A stretch of DNA of 64,000 bases. Origin: Calothrix brevissima NIES-22 (GTDB taxonomy: Bacteria > Cyanobacteriota > Cyanobacteriia > Cyanobacteriales > Nostocaceae). The stretch's first letter is position 1. Each line of letters begins with the position of its first letter. This document shows, piece by piece, positions 9,469 to 18,666 of this stretch. The notes below the pieces were generated by a model. It searched no databases. It saw nothing but the letters and a program-made list of their open reading frames with translations, and was not told the origin of the DNA. Both the position numbers and the translations under genes were made by a program. Location: positions 1,848,333 to 1,912,332 of the forward strand of contig NZ_AP018207.1 in NCBI RefSeq assembly GCF_002367995.1. Direction: 5' to 3'.

Positions 9469-9488
9469 AGACGCGATTAATCGCATCT
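9469..9488. repeat. Dispersed palindrome AGACGCGATTAATCGCATCT (variant copy)
   Basis: This is a near-perfect palindrome. Perfect copies (AGACGCGATTAATCGCGTCT) occur at 29843-29862 and 51894-51913. All three lie between genes and next to other repeats. Confidence 0.85.
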
Positions 9489-9489
9489 C

Positions 9490-9613
9490 TGGGGACATCC
9501 AATTTTTTAAATACCCAATAAATTTGTAGTGCGAGCGTCTCGCTCGCTTTGGAACATCAGCGAGCAAGATGCTCGCACTACGGAATATGGGTAATTTATT
9601 TTTTGTAAGTCCC
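9490..9613. repeat. MITE-like element, family B, copy 1
   Basis: The 124-bp element has imperfect terminal inverted repeats beginning GGGGAC and a central hairpin of GTAGTGCGAGC ... GCTCGCACTAC. A second copy in the opposite orientation is at 49138-49260. A related central hairpin sits in a different element at 41703-41785. Confidence 0.88.
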
Positions 9614-9699
9614 CTAACAACTGACAAATACAGATTTGATTATCACTTGACACCAGTTTAACTTATTTTACTTATCATTCATCCACTCCGGTGTCAATA

Positions 9700-9718
9700 A
9701 GTACATTTTTCATGTACT
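9700..9718. promoter_or_regulatory. Inverted repeat upstream of glgA, possible operator
   Basis: AGTACAT and ATGTACT are separated by 5 bases and lie about 47 bases upstream of the glgA start. A TAATAATATA segment that could serve as a -10 region follows immediately. A regulatory role is inferred from symmetry and position only. Confidence 0.4.
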
Positions 9719-9764
9719 GATAATAATATAGTTAAAATAAAGTTTTGTGAAGCGAGGACTACGA

Positions 9765-11243
9765 ATGTACATTGTACAGATTGCCTCGGAGTGCGCTCCT
9801 GTAATTAAAGCAGGCGGTTTAGGGGATGTTGTCTACGGATTGAGTAGGGAATTAGAAATTCGTGGGCATTGTGTCGAACTAATTCTGCCCAAATATGATT
9901 GTATGCGCTACGACCATATTTGGGGATTACACGAAGCCTATCGCAATCTATCCGTACCCTGGTACGGTGGAGCCATTACTTGTTCTGTTGAGTGCGGTTG
10001 GGTACATGGACGAGTATGTTTCTTTATTCAACCCCACTCTCAAGATAATTTCTTTAATCGCGGTTGCTATTACGGCTGTGACGACGACAATATGCGTTTT
10101 GCTTTCTTTAGCAAAGCTGCATTGGAATTTTTACTGCAAAGTAACAAGCGTCCCGATGTTATACATTGTCATGACTGGCAAACAGGCTTAATTCCAGTCA
10201 TGCTCCATGAAATGTACAAGTATTATGGCATGGAGTATCAGAGGGTTTGCTACACAATCCACAACTTTAAGCATCAAGGAATGGGTGGTGTAGAAACACT
10301 CCAAGCCACAGGTTTAAACCGACCAGAATATTACTTCCAATACGATAAACTGCGTGACAACTTCAACCCCTTCGCCTTGAACTTTATGAAGGCGGGTATA
10401 GTTTACTCTAATGCTGTCACTACAGTTTCACCAAACCACGCTTGGGAAGCGCGTACCAGCGAAATAGGTTGTGGTTTAGGTCATACTTTGCATTTGCATC
10501 AAGATAAATTCCAGGGAATACTCAACGGTATTGATTACGATTTTTGGAATCCAGAAGTTGACCGTTACATCCCATCTCATTACAACAAAGACACTTTTGA
10601 AAAGAAATTTGATAACAAAAAAGCTTTGCAAGAGCGGCTTTTGCTCCGTCAAGAAGATAAACCAATCATTGCTTATATTGGGCGTTTAGATAATCAAAAA
10701 GGCGTGCATCTTGTACATCACGCTATTTACTACGCACTGAATAAAGGAGCGCAGTTTGTATTACTAGGTTCGGCGACAGAACCGGGAATTAATGCCCAAT
10801 TCCAACATGAAAAACAATTTTTAAATAACAACCCTGATGTTCATTTAGAACTAGGCTTTAATGAAGAACTATCTCACCTAATTTATGCAGGTGCAGATAT
10901 GATTGTTGTGCCTAGTAATTTTGAACCTTGCGGGTTAACGCAAATGATTGGGTTAAAATATGGCACTGTTCCCATTGTGCGCGGTGTCGGCGGTCTGGTC
11001 AATACAGTATTTGATCGCAACTACGATGAGAATGTACCACCAGAAAAACGCAATGGTTTTGTATTCTACCAAAGCGATAATGCTGCCCTTGAGTCTGCAA
11101 TGGAACGAGCAATTGATTTGTGGAATTATTCTCCCGAAGAATTCCGCGAATTAGCTATTCAGGGTATGGAGTATGACTACTCATGGAATATTCCAGGCAC
11201 TGAATATGTAGAGATTTACGATTGGATTAGACACAAGTGGTAA
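9765..11243 (+). CDS. glgA: Glycogen synthase (ADP-glucose type)
   Basis: The 492-residue protein starts MYIVQIASECAPVIKAGGLGDV, the classical GlgA N-terminus with the KxGGLGDV ADP-glucose-binding motif. The C-terminal half holds IAYIGRLDNQKGVHL and PSNFEPCGLTQM, typical of GT5 enzymes. It extends alpha-1,4-glucan chains from ADP-glucose in glycogen storage. An in-frame GTG start at 9747 is possible, but the ATG at 9765 gives the family N-terminus and has GAGG just upstream. A strong intrinsic terminator follows at 11351. Confidence 0.96.
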   Translation: MYIVQIASECAPVIKAGGLGDVVYGLSRELEIRGHCVELILPKYDCMRYDHIWGLHEAYRNLSVPWYGGAITCSVECGWVHGRVCFFIQPHSQDNFFNRGCYYGCDDDNMRFAFFSKAALEFLLQSNKRPDVIHCHDWQTGLIPVMLHEMYKYYGMEYQRVCYTIHNFKHQGMGGVETLQATGLNRPEYYFQYDKLRDNFNPFALNFMKAGIVYSNAVTTVSPNHAWEARTSEIGCGLGHTLHLHQDKFQGILNGIDYDFWNPEVDRYIPSHYNKDTFEKKFDNKKALQERLLLRQEDKPIIAYIGRLDNQKGVHLVHHAIYYALNKGAQFVLLGSATEPGINAQFQHEKQFLNNNPDVHLELGFNEELSHLIYAGADMIVVPSNFEPCGLTQMIGLKYGTVPIVRGVGGLVNTVFDRNYDENVPPEKRNGFVFYQSDNAALESAMERAIDLWNYSPEEFRELAIQGMEYDYSWNIPGTEYVEIYDWIRHKW

Positions 11244-11350
11244 TTTTAATTACCTTGAAATTGGCTACATGATGATATGGGGATGCGGAGAATAATTTGT
11301 AGCCAGCCGTGTAGTTAATACTGTACCTTTATCTAAAAACTAGATCAATA

Positions 11351-11376
11351 AAGAGGTGGCTTTGCCGCCTTTTTTA
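11351..11376 (+). terminator. Intrinsic terminator after glgA
   Basis: A stem of AGGTGGC/GCCGCCT (one G-T pair) with a TTT loop is followed directly by a run of five to six T. It lies about 110 bases after the glgA stop. Confidence 0.8.
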
Positions 11377-11806
11377 TTTGCTTAAATTTTATGTATCGCT
11401 CGTTACCACTGGCAATTTTTTAATATATTTTGGCTACATTTAACTGGTTAAAAATATAGAATTTATTAGCTAAAATCACGGAGTAGCTATTATAACTTTA
11501 TCTTTTCTTTGTAAAATCTAGATAATTCTTTATTATTTTTATATAGAATTTCAAATATTAGCTGTTAAATTCTATTGATACTTATTGATAAAGCTGCACT
11601 ACCATAATTTTTAGAAATTCTCTGCCTGTTATAAAAAAATATTTGGTAATAAATGCATATATGGAATGCATTGTACTCAATCTATTAATTACTAGATATT
11701 TATTGTAGAGAATTTATTTTATTGGATTTCGTAATTATCTAATCTTTTGGCGGATAGTGACATTTTTCGTAACTATCAAATCATTCATGATTTTTATACA
11801 AACAAA
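11377..11806. other. AT-rich leader upstream of the NRPS gene
   Basis: About 430 bp of strongly AT-rich sequence separates the glgA terminator from the NRPS frame. No repeat family, small gene or obvious ribosome site was found. The NRPS promoter is presumably here. Confidence 0.5.
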
Positions 11807-14800
11807 ATGAAAGTATTAACCAGAGAATATTCATACCAACTTTCATCTCTACAGCAAGGAATGCTGTTTAACAATTTAGTTGCTCAAAAATCGGGAGTAG
11901 ATATTGAGCAGATGATCTGTTTAGTACATGAAAAAATTGATGTTTTGGCATTTCAACAAGCATGGCAGAAAGTTGTAGAACGACACGCAGTTTTGCGAAC
12001 TAGTTTTGATTGGCAAAGTCAACGGGAACCTCAGCAATATATACATCAAAAAGTAATAATTCCTCTGGAACAGCAAGATTGGTGTGACTTGTCTGACACA
12101 GAACAATCAACTAAATTGCAAGCCTATCTACAAAGCGATCGCACTCTTGGCTTTGAGTTAAATGTCGCGCCATTAATGCGCCTTGCGTTATTTCGGTTGA
12201 GAGAATCTGTCTACCAATTTATTTGGACTTTTCACCATGCTTTGTTAGATGGTCGTTCTTTGTCAATTATTATTAAGGAAGTGTTCGCTTTTTATGATGC
12301 TTTCTGTGAAGGCAAAGACTTACAACTTCCCCAACCCCGTGCTTATCAAGACCACATTACATGGCTACAGCAACAAAATTGGTCTAAGGCTGAAAGTTTT
12401 TGGCGGAACTTGCTCAAAGGCTTTACTGCACCCACGCCTTTATTATTAGACTCAAATCCGCGCAATCAAAGTGGTTTTGGCGAGCAAGCAATCCGGCTCT
12501 CAGAAAACACTACAGCGATGTTGCAGTCTTTAGCGCAACAACATCAAGTCACAATCAATACTTTAGTACAGGGCGCTTGGGCGATACTTTTGAGCCGTTA
12601 CAGTGGTGAAACTGATGTGCTCTTTGGTGCTACAAGAGCCTGTCGTCATTCCTCTGTAGCTGGAGCGGAATCAATGGTAGGACTGTTGATCAATACCTTA
12701 CCAGTTCGAGTCAGCGTTTCCGGGGAGAAATCTCTTCTGACTTGGCTCAAAGAATTGCGATCGCAGTGGGTGGCTTTGCGAGACTATGAACATACTCCTC
12801 TAGTTAACGTGCAAAGATGGAGCGATGTGCCACCAGGAAAGCCCTTGTTCGATAGTATTTTGGTATTTGAAAACTATGAATTAAATTCGGCTTTACGTTC
12901 TCAGGGTGGTAGATGGCAAAACCTGGAATTCCAGCTAGAAGAACAAACTAACTTTCCTCTGACATTGGTTGGTTATGCAGATTCAGAACTGTTATTGAAA
13001 CTCAAATACGACCAAAATCTCTTCGACAATGCCAAAATCGCTCGGATGCTGGGACACCTTGAGACTTTATTATCCAGCATGGCAAATAATCCCTGGCAGT
13101 GTTTAGGAGAACTACCACTACTGACGACAGATGAAAAACATCAAATGTTGATTGAGTGGAATCATACACAAGCAGATTTTGCAGAGCAACTTTGTATTCA
13201 TCAACTATTTGAGGCGCAGGTAGAACAGACACCCGATGCTGTAGCCGTCGTCTGTGGAGAGGAACAACTAACTTACCAACAGTTGAACTGTAGAGCTAAT
13301 CAGTTAGCCCATCACTTGAAGCAACTGGGTGTCAAGCCTGGGGTGTTAGTTGCTGTTTATTTAGAGCGATCGCTAGAAATGATTCCGACGGTGCTAGGGA
13401 TTTTAAAAGCTGGAGGTGCATACGTGCCACTAGAACCCAGTTTTCCCAAAGCACGCATTCAATTACTGCTGTCTTCTCTAGAAATTAACTGTCTAGTCAC
13501 CCAAAGTTGGTTGTTACCTAATATTCATGAGTTAGAACTGATAGCACTACAACACTTAATCTGTTTGGATCAATCTGCACATACTCAATCTGTATGGCAA
13601 GTTGGACATCAGCAGGTATGGAATCGTTCTTATTTAGATTTACTGCCTACAAAAAATTTACCGACATCTGCCAATTCAAATGATATTGCTTATGTGATTT
13701 TTACCTCTGGCTCTACAGGCACACCAAAAGGGGTTGTAGTTCGTCATCAACCAGTAATCAACCTGATTGAGTGGGTTAATAAAACATTTAATATTAATTC
13801 TGCTGACAGAGTTTTATTTATCACATCTTTGTGTTTTGACCTGTCAGTTTATGACATTTTCGGATTATTAGCCGCAGGTGGTTCAGTTCGGGTTGTCCCT
13901 AGCCATGATATCCGAGATCCAGAAGCTTTGTTGCACATTCTTTGCCATGAGCCAATCACATTTTGGGACTCTGCACCGCCTGCACTGCAACAACTCGCTA
14001 GCTTTTTCTCCCAGGTTCAACAAAGTAATTGCCATCCCCAATTGCGGCTAGTATTTATGAGCGGTGATTGGATACCAGTCACACTACCAGATTTACTTAA
14101 AGCCACCTTCCCAAGAGTAGAAGTGATTAGTTTGGGTGGCGCAACCGAAGCAACAGTTTGGTCTAATTATTATCCCATTGGCAAAGTCGAGTCGTATTGG
14201 AAGAGTATTCCCTATGGTAAACCCATCCAAAACGCTGAATATTACATTCTTGATGATTACCTCAATCCCTGTCCGATTGGTGTTTCTGGGGAATTGCATA
14301 TTGGTGGAGAATGTTTAGCCTCTGGCTATTTAAATCAACCCGAACTTACAGCCCAAAAATTCATTCCCAATCCCTTTAGTGACAAGAAATCAGCACGACT
14401 CTATAAAACAGGAGACTTAGCTCGCTATCTGGCTGATGGTAACATTGAATTTCTTGGTCGGATTGACCATCAGGTAAAGATTCGCGGTTTCCGCATCGAG
14501 TTGGGAGAAATTGAGACTGTATTAGCACAACACAACTGTGTACAGGAAACTGTAGTTATAGCGCGGGAAGATGAGCCAGGAAATAAGCGATTGGTAGCTT
14601 ATGTTGTAGTCAATGGTGAGCCTAAATTGACGATGAATGAATTGCGGCGTTTTCTGCGAGAGAAATTGCCAGATTATATGATTCCATCTGCCTTTGTTGC
14701 GATCGCCAAAATTCCCCTGACTCCTAATGGTAAAGTAGACCGCCGCGCTTTGCCTATCCCTGACCAAAGCCGACCAGAATTAGAAAAAGCCTTTGTTTCG

Positions 14801-15886
14801 CCAAAAAACACCGTAGAAATCGAGTTAACGCAAATTTGGTCAGCGATTTTAGGTATTAAGTCAATTGGCATCAGCGATAATTTCTTTGATTTGGGCGGAG
14901 ATTCCCTATTAGCGGTAAAATTATTTACACAAATCGAAAAGAAATTTGGTCAAAAACTTCCCCTAGCTACCTTGTTACAATCACCAACCATAGAACAATT
15001 AGCTAGGATTCTCTGTCAATCAAATACACCAGCTTCTTGGTCTTCTCTGGTAACTATTCAGCCAGGTAACAGTGCAAAATGCCCTTTATTCTTAATCCAT
15101 GCTCTGGGAGGTAATGTGATTGGCTACCAAAGTCTAGTGCGTTACTTGGGTACAGAACAACCTGTGTATGGGTTACAAGCACAAGGACTTGATGGTAAAC
15201 AAACTCCCCACAATAAGGTTGAGGACATGGCATCTCACTACATCCAAGAAATGCGCACTGTTCAACCGCATGGCCCCTATCTATTGGGTGGTTTCTCTAG
15301 TGGCGGGACAGTTGCTTTTGAAATGGCGCGTCAGTTAGTTGCTCAAGGCGATCGCGTGGCTTTACTAGCTATGTTTGATACATATAGCCCTAGTTTGTAT
15401 ATCAATAATCCTTCCCTATTGCGTACACTTTATGTCTACTTGCTGACTTTCTGGCGACTGAGATCAACAGATAGATGGAACTATTTTTTCGCCAAACTAG
15501 ATTGGTTGGGATCTATGTTAACTGGGAAACCAAGCAGCAAGTTTGACTTGTGGAATGAACAATCTTTTACTGAAGATGCCAACCCTTACAACATGGCATT
15601 AATAGAAGCGCTCAAGCAAGCCACAATGGCGGATTATGTACCACAACCATACAGTGGTAAGGTAACTTTATTTACTACTGAAGAAGTGTTGCGATGGTGT
15701 CAGTTCAAACCTTGTAGAGGCTGGAAGGGAATGGCTAAACAAGGAGTGGAGATTCACGAGGTTCCTGGGACACATCTCGGTATGCTGGGAGAACCAACCG
15801 TGCAGATTTTAGCCAAAAAATTAATTGTTTGCTTAGAACAGGCACAAGCAGATAATCAAGTAATAAGCAGTTTCACTTTTAATTGA
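11807..15886 (+). CDS. Single-module nonribosomal peptide synthetase (C-A-PCP-TE)
   Basis: Counting from the ATG at 11807 (1359 residues), the order is a condensation domain (~1-430) with intact HHALLDG near residue 142, an adenylation domain (~455-985), a carrier domain with LGGDSL near 1029, and a type I thioesterase (~1090-1340) with GFSSGG near 1162 and a C-terminal GTHLGM histidine. Adenylation core motifs are all present: TSGSTGTPKG, GGATEATVWSN, YKTGD, FRIELGEIE and NGKVDRRALP. Hand alignment to GrsA gives a pocket of roughly D-L-Y-D-F-S-L-V-W, closest to the known cysteine code D-L-Y-N-L-S-L-I-W. A TTG at 11747 would add 20 residues; neither start has a good ribosome site. No other NRPS, PKS or carrier-activating gene lies nearby, so donor and product are unknown. 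Confidence 0.93.
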   Translation: MKVLTREYSYQLSSLQQGMLFNNLVAQKSGVDIEQMICLVHEKIDVLAFQQAWQKVVERHAVLRTSFDWQSQREPQQYIHQKVIIPLEQQDWCDLSDTEQSTKLQAYLQSDRTLGFELNVAPLMRLALFRLRESVYQFIWTFHHALLDGRSLSIIIKEVFAFYDAFCEGKDLQLPQPRAYQDHITWLQQQNWSKAESFWRNLLKGFTAPTPLLLDSNPRNQSGFGEQAIRLSENTTAMLQSLAQQHQVTINTLVQGAWAILLSRYSGETDVLFGATRACRHSSVAGAESMVGLLINTLPVRVSVSGEKSLLTWLKELRSQWVALRDYEHTPLVNVQRWSDVPPGKPLFDSILVFENYELNSALRSQGGRWQNLEFQLEEQTNFPLTLVGYADSELLLKLKYDQNLFDNAKIARMLGHLETLLSSMANNPWQCLGELPLLTTDEKHQMLIEWNHTQADFAEQLCIHQLFEAQVEQTPDAVAVVCGEEQLTYQQLNCRANQLAHHLKQLGVKPGVLVAVYLERSLEMIPTVLGILKAGGAYVPLEPSFPKARIQLLLSSLEINCLVTQSWLLPNIHELELIALQHLICLDQSAHTQSVWQVGHQQVWNRSYLDLLPTKNLPTSANSNDIAYVIFTSGSTGTPKGVVVRHQPVINLIEWVNKTFNINSADRVLFITSLCFDLSVYDIFGLLAAGGSVRVVPSHDIRDPEALLHILCHEPITFWDSAPPALQQLASFFSQVQQSNCHPQLRLVFMSGDWIPVTLPDLLKATFPRVEVISLGGATEATVWSNYYPIGKVESYWKSIPYGKPIQNAEYYILDDYLNPCPIGVSGELHIGGECLASGYLNQPELTAQKFIPNPFSDKKSARLYKTGDLARYLADGNIEFLGRIDHQVKIRGFRIELGEIETVLAQHNCVQETVVIAREDEPGNKRLVAYVVVNGEPKLTMNELRRFLREKLPDYMIPSAFVAIAKIPLTPNGKVDRRALPIPDQSRPELEKAFVSPKNTVEIELTQIWSAILGIKSIGISDNFFDLGGDSLLAVKLFTQIEKKFGQKLPLATLLQSPTIEQLARILCQSNTPASWSSLVTIQPGNSAKCPLFLIHALGGNVIGYQSLVRYLGTEQPVYGLQAQGLDGKQTPHNKVEDMASHYIQEMRTVQPHGPYLLGGFSSGGTVAFEMARQLVAQGDRVALLAMFDTYSPSLYINNPSLLRTLYVYLLTFWRLRSTDRWNYFFAKLDWLGSMLTGKPSSKFDLWNEQSFTEDANPYNMALIEALKQATMADYVPQPYSGKVTLFTTEEVLRWCQFKPCRGWKGMAKQGVEIHEVPGTHLGMLGEPTVQILAKKLIVCLEQAQADNQVISSFTFN

Positions 15887-15912
15887 TGCCTGAAAACTCA
15901 TTGCCACAGCAA

Positions 15913-15939
15913 CAAAAAACCCCGGTAACTAACCGAGGT
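15913..15939 (-). terminator. Intrinsic terminator for the minus-strand light-harvesting-like gene
   Basis: Read on the minus strand, CCTCGGT and ACCGGGG pair around a TAGTT loop and are followed by six T. It lies just downstream of the stop at 16007 and between two convergent genes. Confidence 0.75.
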
Positions 15940-16006
15940 GATGAGGAAGAGGTTTATTGACTATGAGATATCCTGATACCGAAATCAGAAAATTTAATTA
16001 AAAAAT

Positions 16007-16177
16007 TTAGCTAACGCTTAAACCTACTAAAACAAGAGTGGTGACAAGTAATGTAGCGAATCCAGCTTGTAAGAGGTATTGGCGTTGTTCCCAAATTGCA
16101 GGGTACTGAGCATAGTACATCTGGGGTTCGGTTGCGTAGTTGTTGAGAACGCCGTCTTCATTAACTGTTGTATACAT
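16007..16177 (-). CDS. Small ssl1498-type light-harvesting-like membrane protein (56 aa)
   Basis: This short gene reads MYTTVNEDGVLNNYATEPQM at its start and ends in one hydrophobic helix (about residues 38-53, ending LVGLSVS). The layout of a polar N-terminus with LNNYATEPxMY, a QRQY segment and one membrane helix matches the short cyanobacterial ssl1498 family annotated as light-harvesting-like. It probably sits in the thylakoid membrane; its exact role is unknown. An intrinsic terminator follows on the same strand, which supports real expression. The ribosome site is weak (GAGAG). Confidence 0.8.
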   Translation of the reverse strand: MYTTVNEDGVLNNYATEPQMYYAQYPAIWEQRQYLLQAGFATLLVTTLVLVGLSVS

Positions 16178-16477
16178 AGTTTTTTCTCTCGCTTTATTAA
16201 CTTATGTAACTAAATTTAACAAGTTTGTTACAAATAGTCAACACTGCTTGACAAATAATTATGGATACTATCTATAAATGAGACTTATCAATGCTGGGGA
16301 TGAGGAGAATAGCCTTCAGGAACCAATGCCTGAAGGCTATACGAACAAAGCCCACGCAGGTGGGCTAAAAAGCAATATGGTTTAGATAAACAAACTTGGT
16401 ATATTTAGCCGTAGCCGGAGGTGATAGCGACTATGAAAACACACCCTAGCCCCTAGCCTCTAGTCCCTAGCCCCTAT
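16178..16477. other. Intergenic region with REP-like hairpins and a CCCTAGC repeat
   Basis: The 300-bp gap contains two G/C-rich hairpins (GCCT...AGGC near 16328 and AGCCCAC...GTGGGCT near 16349-16368) and an imperfect heptamer array of CCCTAGC/CTCTAGT units at 16443-16473. No gene was recognised. Confidence 0.65.
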
Positions 16478-16855
16478 TTACTTAACTTCACTGGGTTCAA
16501 ACTTAGTTACTTTACCTTTCTTGATGGCGACAACTACATCGTAGGTAGTACAGTAAGCGATGGTGACATCGTTGGCTTTGTTGTAAAGATTAACTACCAT
16601 ACCTGCACCGCCAGGTTGTACAGAAATTGGTTCTAAATCGCCAAAAAAGTAACGGCGTAAAGCGTCACCGCTACCAAATTCACCTTTATGCTTGGAGAGA
16701 AATTCAATTTTTTGTTGAGGAGTTAAGCCTGTTGCATCTTTGGCTTCTGCGGCTGAGGCTTGAGTTAGTAAGGGATTGATGGCTTTGATGGGAGCATCCC
16801 AAATTGTAAAACAACCAAGTAAAGCAACTGTTGTAAGTATGGGGGCGAGTTTCAT
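16478..16855 (-). CDS. Exported protein of unknown function (125 aa)
   Basis: The start MKLAPILTTVALLGCFTIW has AGGAG upstream (16860s on the complementary strand) and looks like a signal peptide, perhaps with a lipoprotein-like or ordinary cleavage region before residue 35. The mature part has TPQQKIEFLSKHKGEFGSG and a C-terminal beta-rich half (GGAGMVVNLYNKANDVTIAYC). No known domain is recognised. It is probably periplasmic or lumenal. It is transcribed away from the DMT transporter gene, so the two share an upstream region. Confidence 0.72.
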   Translation of the reverse strand: MKLAPILTTVALLGCFTIWDAPIKAINPLLTQASAAEAKDATGLTPQQKIEFLSKHKGEFGSGDALRRYFFGDLEPISVQPGGAGMVVNLYNKANDVTIAYCTTYDVVVAIKKGKVTKFEPSEVK

Positions 16856-17201
16856 TTGTGACTCCTAATCTGGTACATCTGGCGAACAACCTTAATATCG
16901 TTGTTGAGACTGAAGCCTGTATGAAACTCAACTATTATTTTGATGAATTTATGGCTTGAGAAATTTAATTTACTTCTCAGCGTTTGCTCATAGAGGAATG
17001 ATAGTTTTAATTGATCGAATAAAGGCAGAGGGCAGTCTGGATGAAGAAAGGACAAGGAGGACAAGGGAAGGGGGACAAGGGAGAAATCACTCTTTCAAGC
17101 TAGCCCCTCATGGGAAAAGTCTACAACCAAATATGAAAATCTGTCTTCCCAATGCCCAATGCCCCATGCCCATTTTCAAGTTAGACGGTGACTAATGACT
17201 A
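16856..17201. other. Intergenic region with GGACAAGG repeats
   Basis: The 346-bp gap between divergent genes holds an imperfect array of GGACAAGG-type units (about 17048-17090), also seen near 52584-52622. The rest shows no gene or clear site. Confidence 0.6.
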
Positions 17202-18251
17202 ATGAAAAGACAACACAGCCTGAGCGATAAAATTCCAGGGAAAGTCTATCTCTGGCTAGCGATTCTCATCTTTGGCGCATCTAGTGCAGTCACCCGCAAG
17301 TTAACAGAAATTGGTGCTCAGAATTTAATAGGCGATCGCAATCCCATCTCTTTATGTAATGTTTTATTTGTTGGGAATCTTTGCGCCTTACTGATAACTA
17401 TCCCAATTTACTGGCGACAGTGGCAGCCAGCAAAGTTACGCCAGCTATCTAAACAAGAATGGAACAGCCTCACCATCGTGGCTATTTTATCAGGGGCGCT
17501 GGTTCCTGGCTTAATTTTTCAAGCTTTAGCGATCGCACCTGTAAATAATATAGTTCTCATCGGACGCTTGGAACCACCGTTAACTTTGGCTTTTTCTTTT
17601 TGGTTATTGCGAGAACGGGTAACTAAATGGGAAACTGGTGGTGCGATCGCGGCATTTATTGGTGTAAGTCTCACCATTATCCTTCAGCCTCCTAGCCAAA
17701 CAATGATGAGCATGGGCAGCTTGCACTTAGGTTTAGGGGAAATTTTAACAGCGATCGCCGCTTTAGCTGCTGCTATTTCTACAATTATTGGTAAAAAATA
17801 TTTATCTCACGTGCCTTTAGGAATTTACAGTATATTTCGCAATGCCTTAGGAACTATAATTTTTTTCTGCATTGCTTTAGGGCTATATGGTAGAGAGCAT
17901 TTTATGGATGTATTCTCGCCTTTTCTGTGGCAATGGATGTTAGTTTATGCTGCTGTGATTGTCGTTCTCGGACAGTTTTTTTGGCTGCAAGGTTTAAGAA
18001 ATTCTACAGTATCCACAGCTTCTTTAATCGGTTCATTTACACCAATAGTAGGTATCATTGCTGCTTTTTTGGTATTAAATGAAGCTCCTAATCTGGCTCA
18101 ATATATTGGTGGTAGCTTGATTTTAGCAGGTATATTTATCAGTCAGCTTGGTACTCAAGGTCAAACTTCTCGCGCAATTGTATCATCTCAGTTAAGTTCC
18201 ACCCAGATAGAACAGAAAATAGATATGGGTATGGGATTTAGAGGACTTTAA
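17202..18251 (+). CDS. DMT-superfamily transporter (EamA domains)
   Basis: The 349-residue protein has about ten hydrophobic segments arranged as two EamA repeats. The second repeat includes VYAAVIVVLGQFFWLQGL and the typical SLIGSFTPIVGIIAAFLVLNEAP, the latter a strong family marker. EamA proteins export or import small metabolites across the plasma membrane; substrate cannot be told. The start MKRQHSLSDK leaves a short cytoplasmic N-terminus. It lies alone between repeat-rich gaps. Confidence 0.9.
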   Translation: MKRQHSLSDKIPGKVYLWLAILIFGASSAVTRKLTEIGAQNLIGDRNPISLCNVLFVGNLCALLITIPIYWRQWQPAKLRQLSKQEWNSLTIVAILSGALVPGLIFQALAIAPVNNIVLIGRLEPPLTLAFSFWLLRERVTKWETGGAIAAFIGVSLTIILQPPSQTMMSMGSLHLGLGEILTAIAALAAAISTIIGKKYLSHVPLGIYSIFRNALGTIIFFCIALGLYGREHFMDVFSPFLWQWMLVYAAVIVVLGQFFWLQGLRNSTVSTASLIGSFTPIVGIIAAFLVLNEAPNLAQYIGGSLILAGIFISQLGTQGQTSRAIVSSQLSSTQIEQKIDMGMGFRGL

Positions 18252-18260
18252 CACAATACA

Positions 18261-18348
18261 GTTCAGTTAAGAATAAATGTAGCGACTGTCTTGAATGTCA
18301 AGCGATAGTTAACAAAAAAGTGGTGGTGGAAACATTGACGCAACTGAG
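18261..18348. repeat. Dispersed repeat, family C, copy 1
   Basis: About 88 bp beginning GTTCAGTTAAGAATAA and including TGTAGCGACTGTCTTGAATG and ACATTGACGCAACTG is closely repeated at 63463-63549 in the same orientation. Both copies sit just after a gene's stop codon. The remaining gap to hemA (18349-18666) shows no gene. Confidence 0.85.
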
Positions 18349-18666
18349 GATCGCTGCGCTAGATTCGGCGGTGTCTGGTACGGGAGATTCTAAGATACAA
18401 GGTTGGGTTGAGGCTTTGCGAAACCTAACATTTACGTCACTAGGGATTAGGGGCTAGAGAAGATGGATTTTTTTACCATAAAGGTGATTTTTCGGGAGTT
18501 TTTATACTAATTATTTAATAATATTTAGTAGGACAAGTTTAGGCGATCGCCTGAATATTTCTTAACAAAACATTAAAGCGATCGCCTATTCAATACCGAA
18601 TAAAGGCTTATTAAAAGGTATTTGGTGGGATTTTTAGCTAAAAAGACGGCAAAATTCCCCAATAAT

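Larger units (their letters stand above)
9403..9764. other. dnaB-glgA gap
   Basis: This 360-bp gap holds a near-palindromic 20-mer (9469-9488), a MITE-like element (9490-9613) and an inverted repeat just upstream of glgA (9700-9718), each listed separately. No additional gene was found. Confidence 0.7.
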
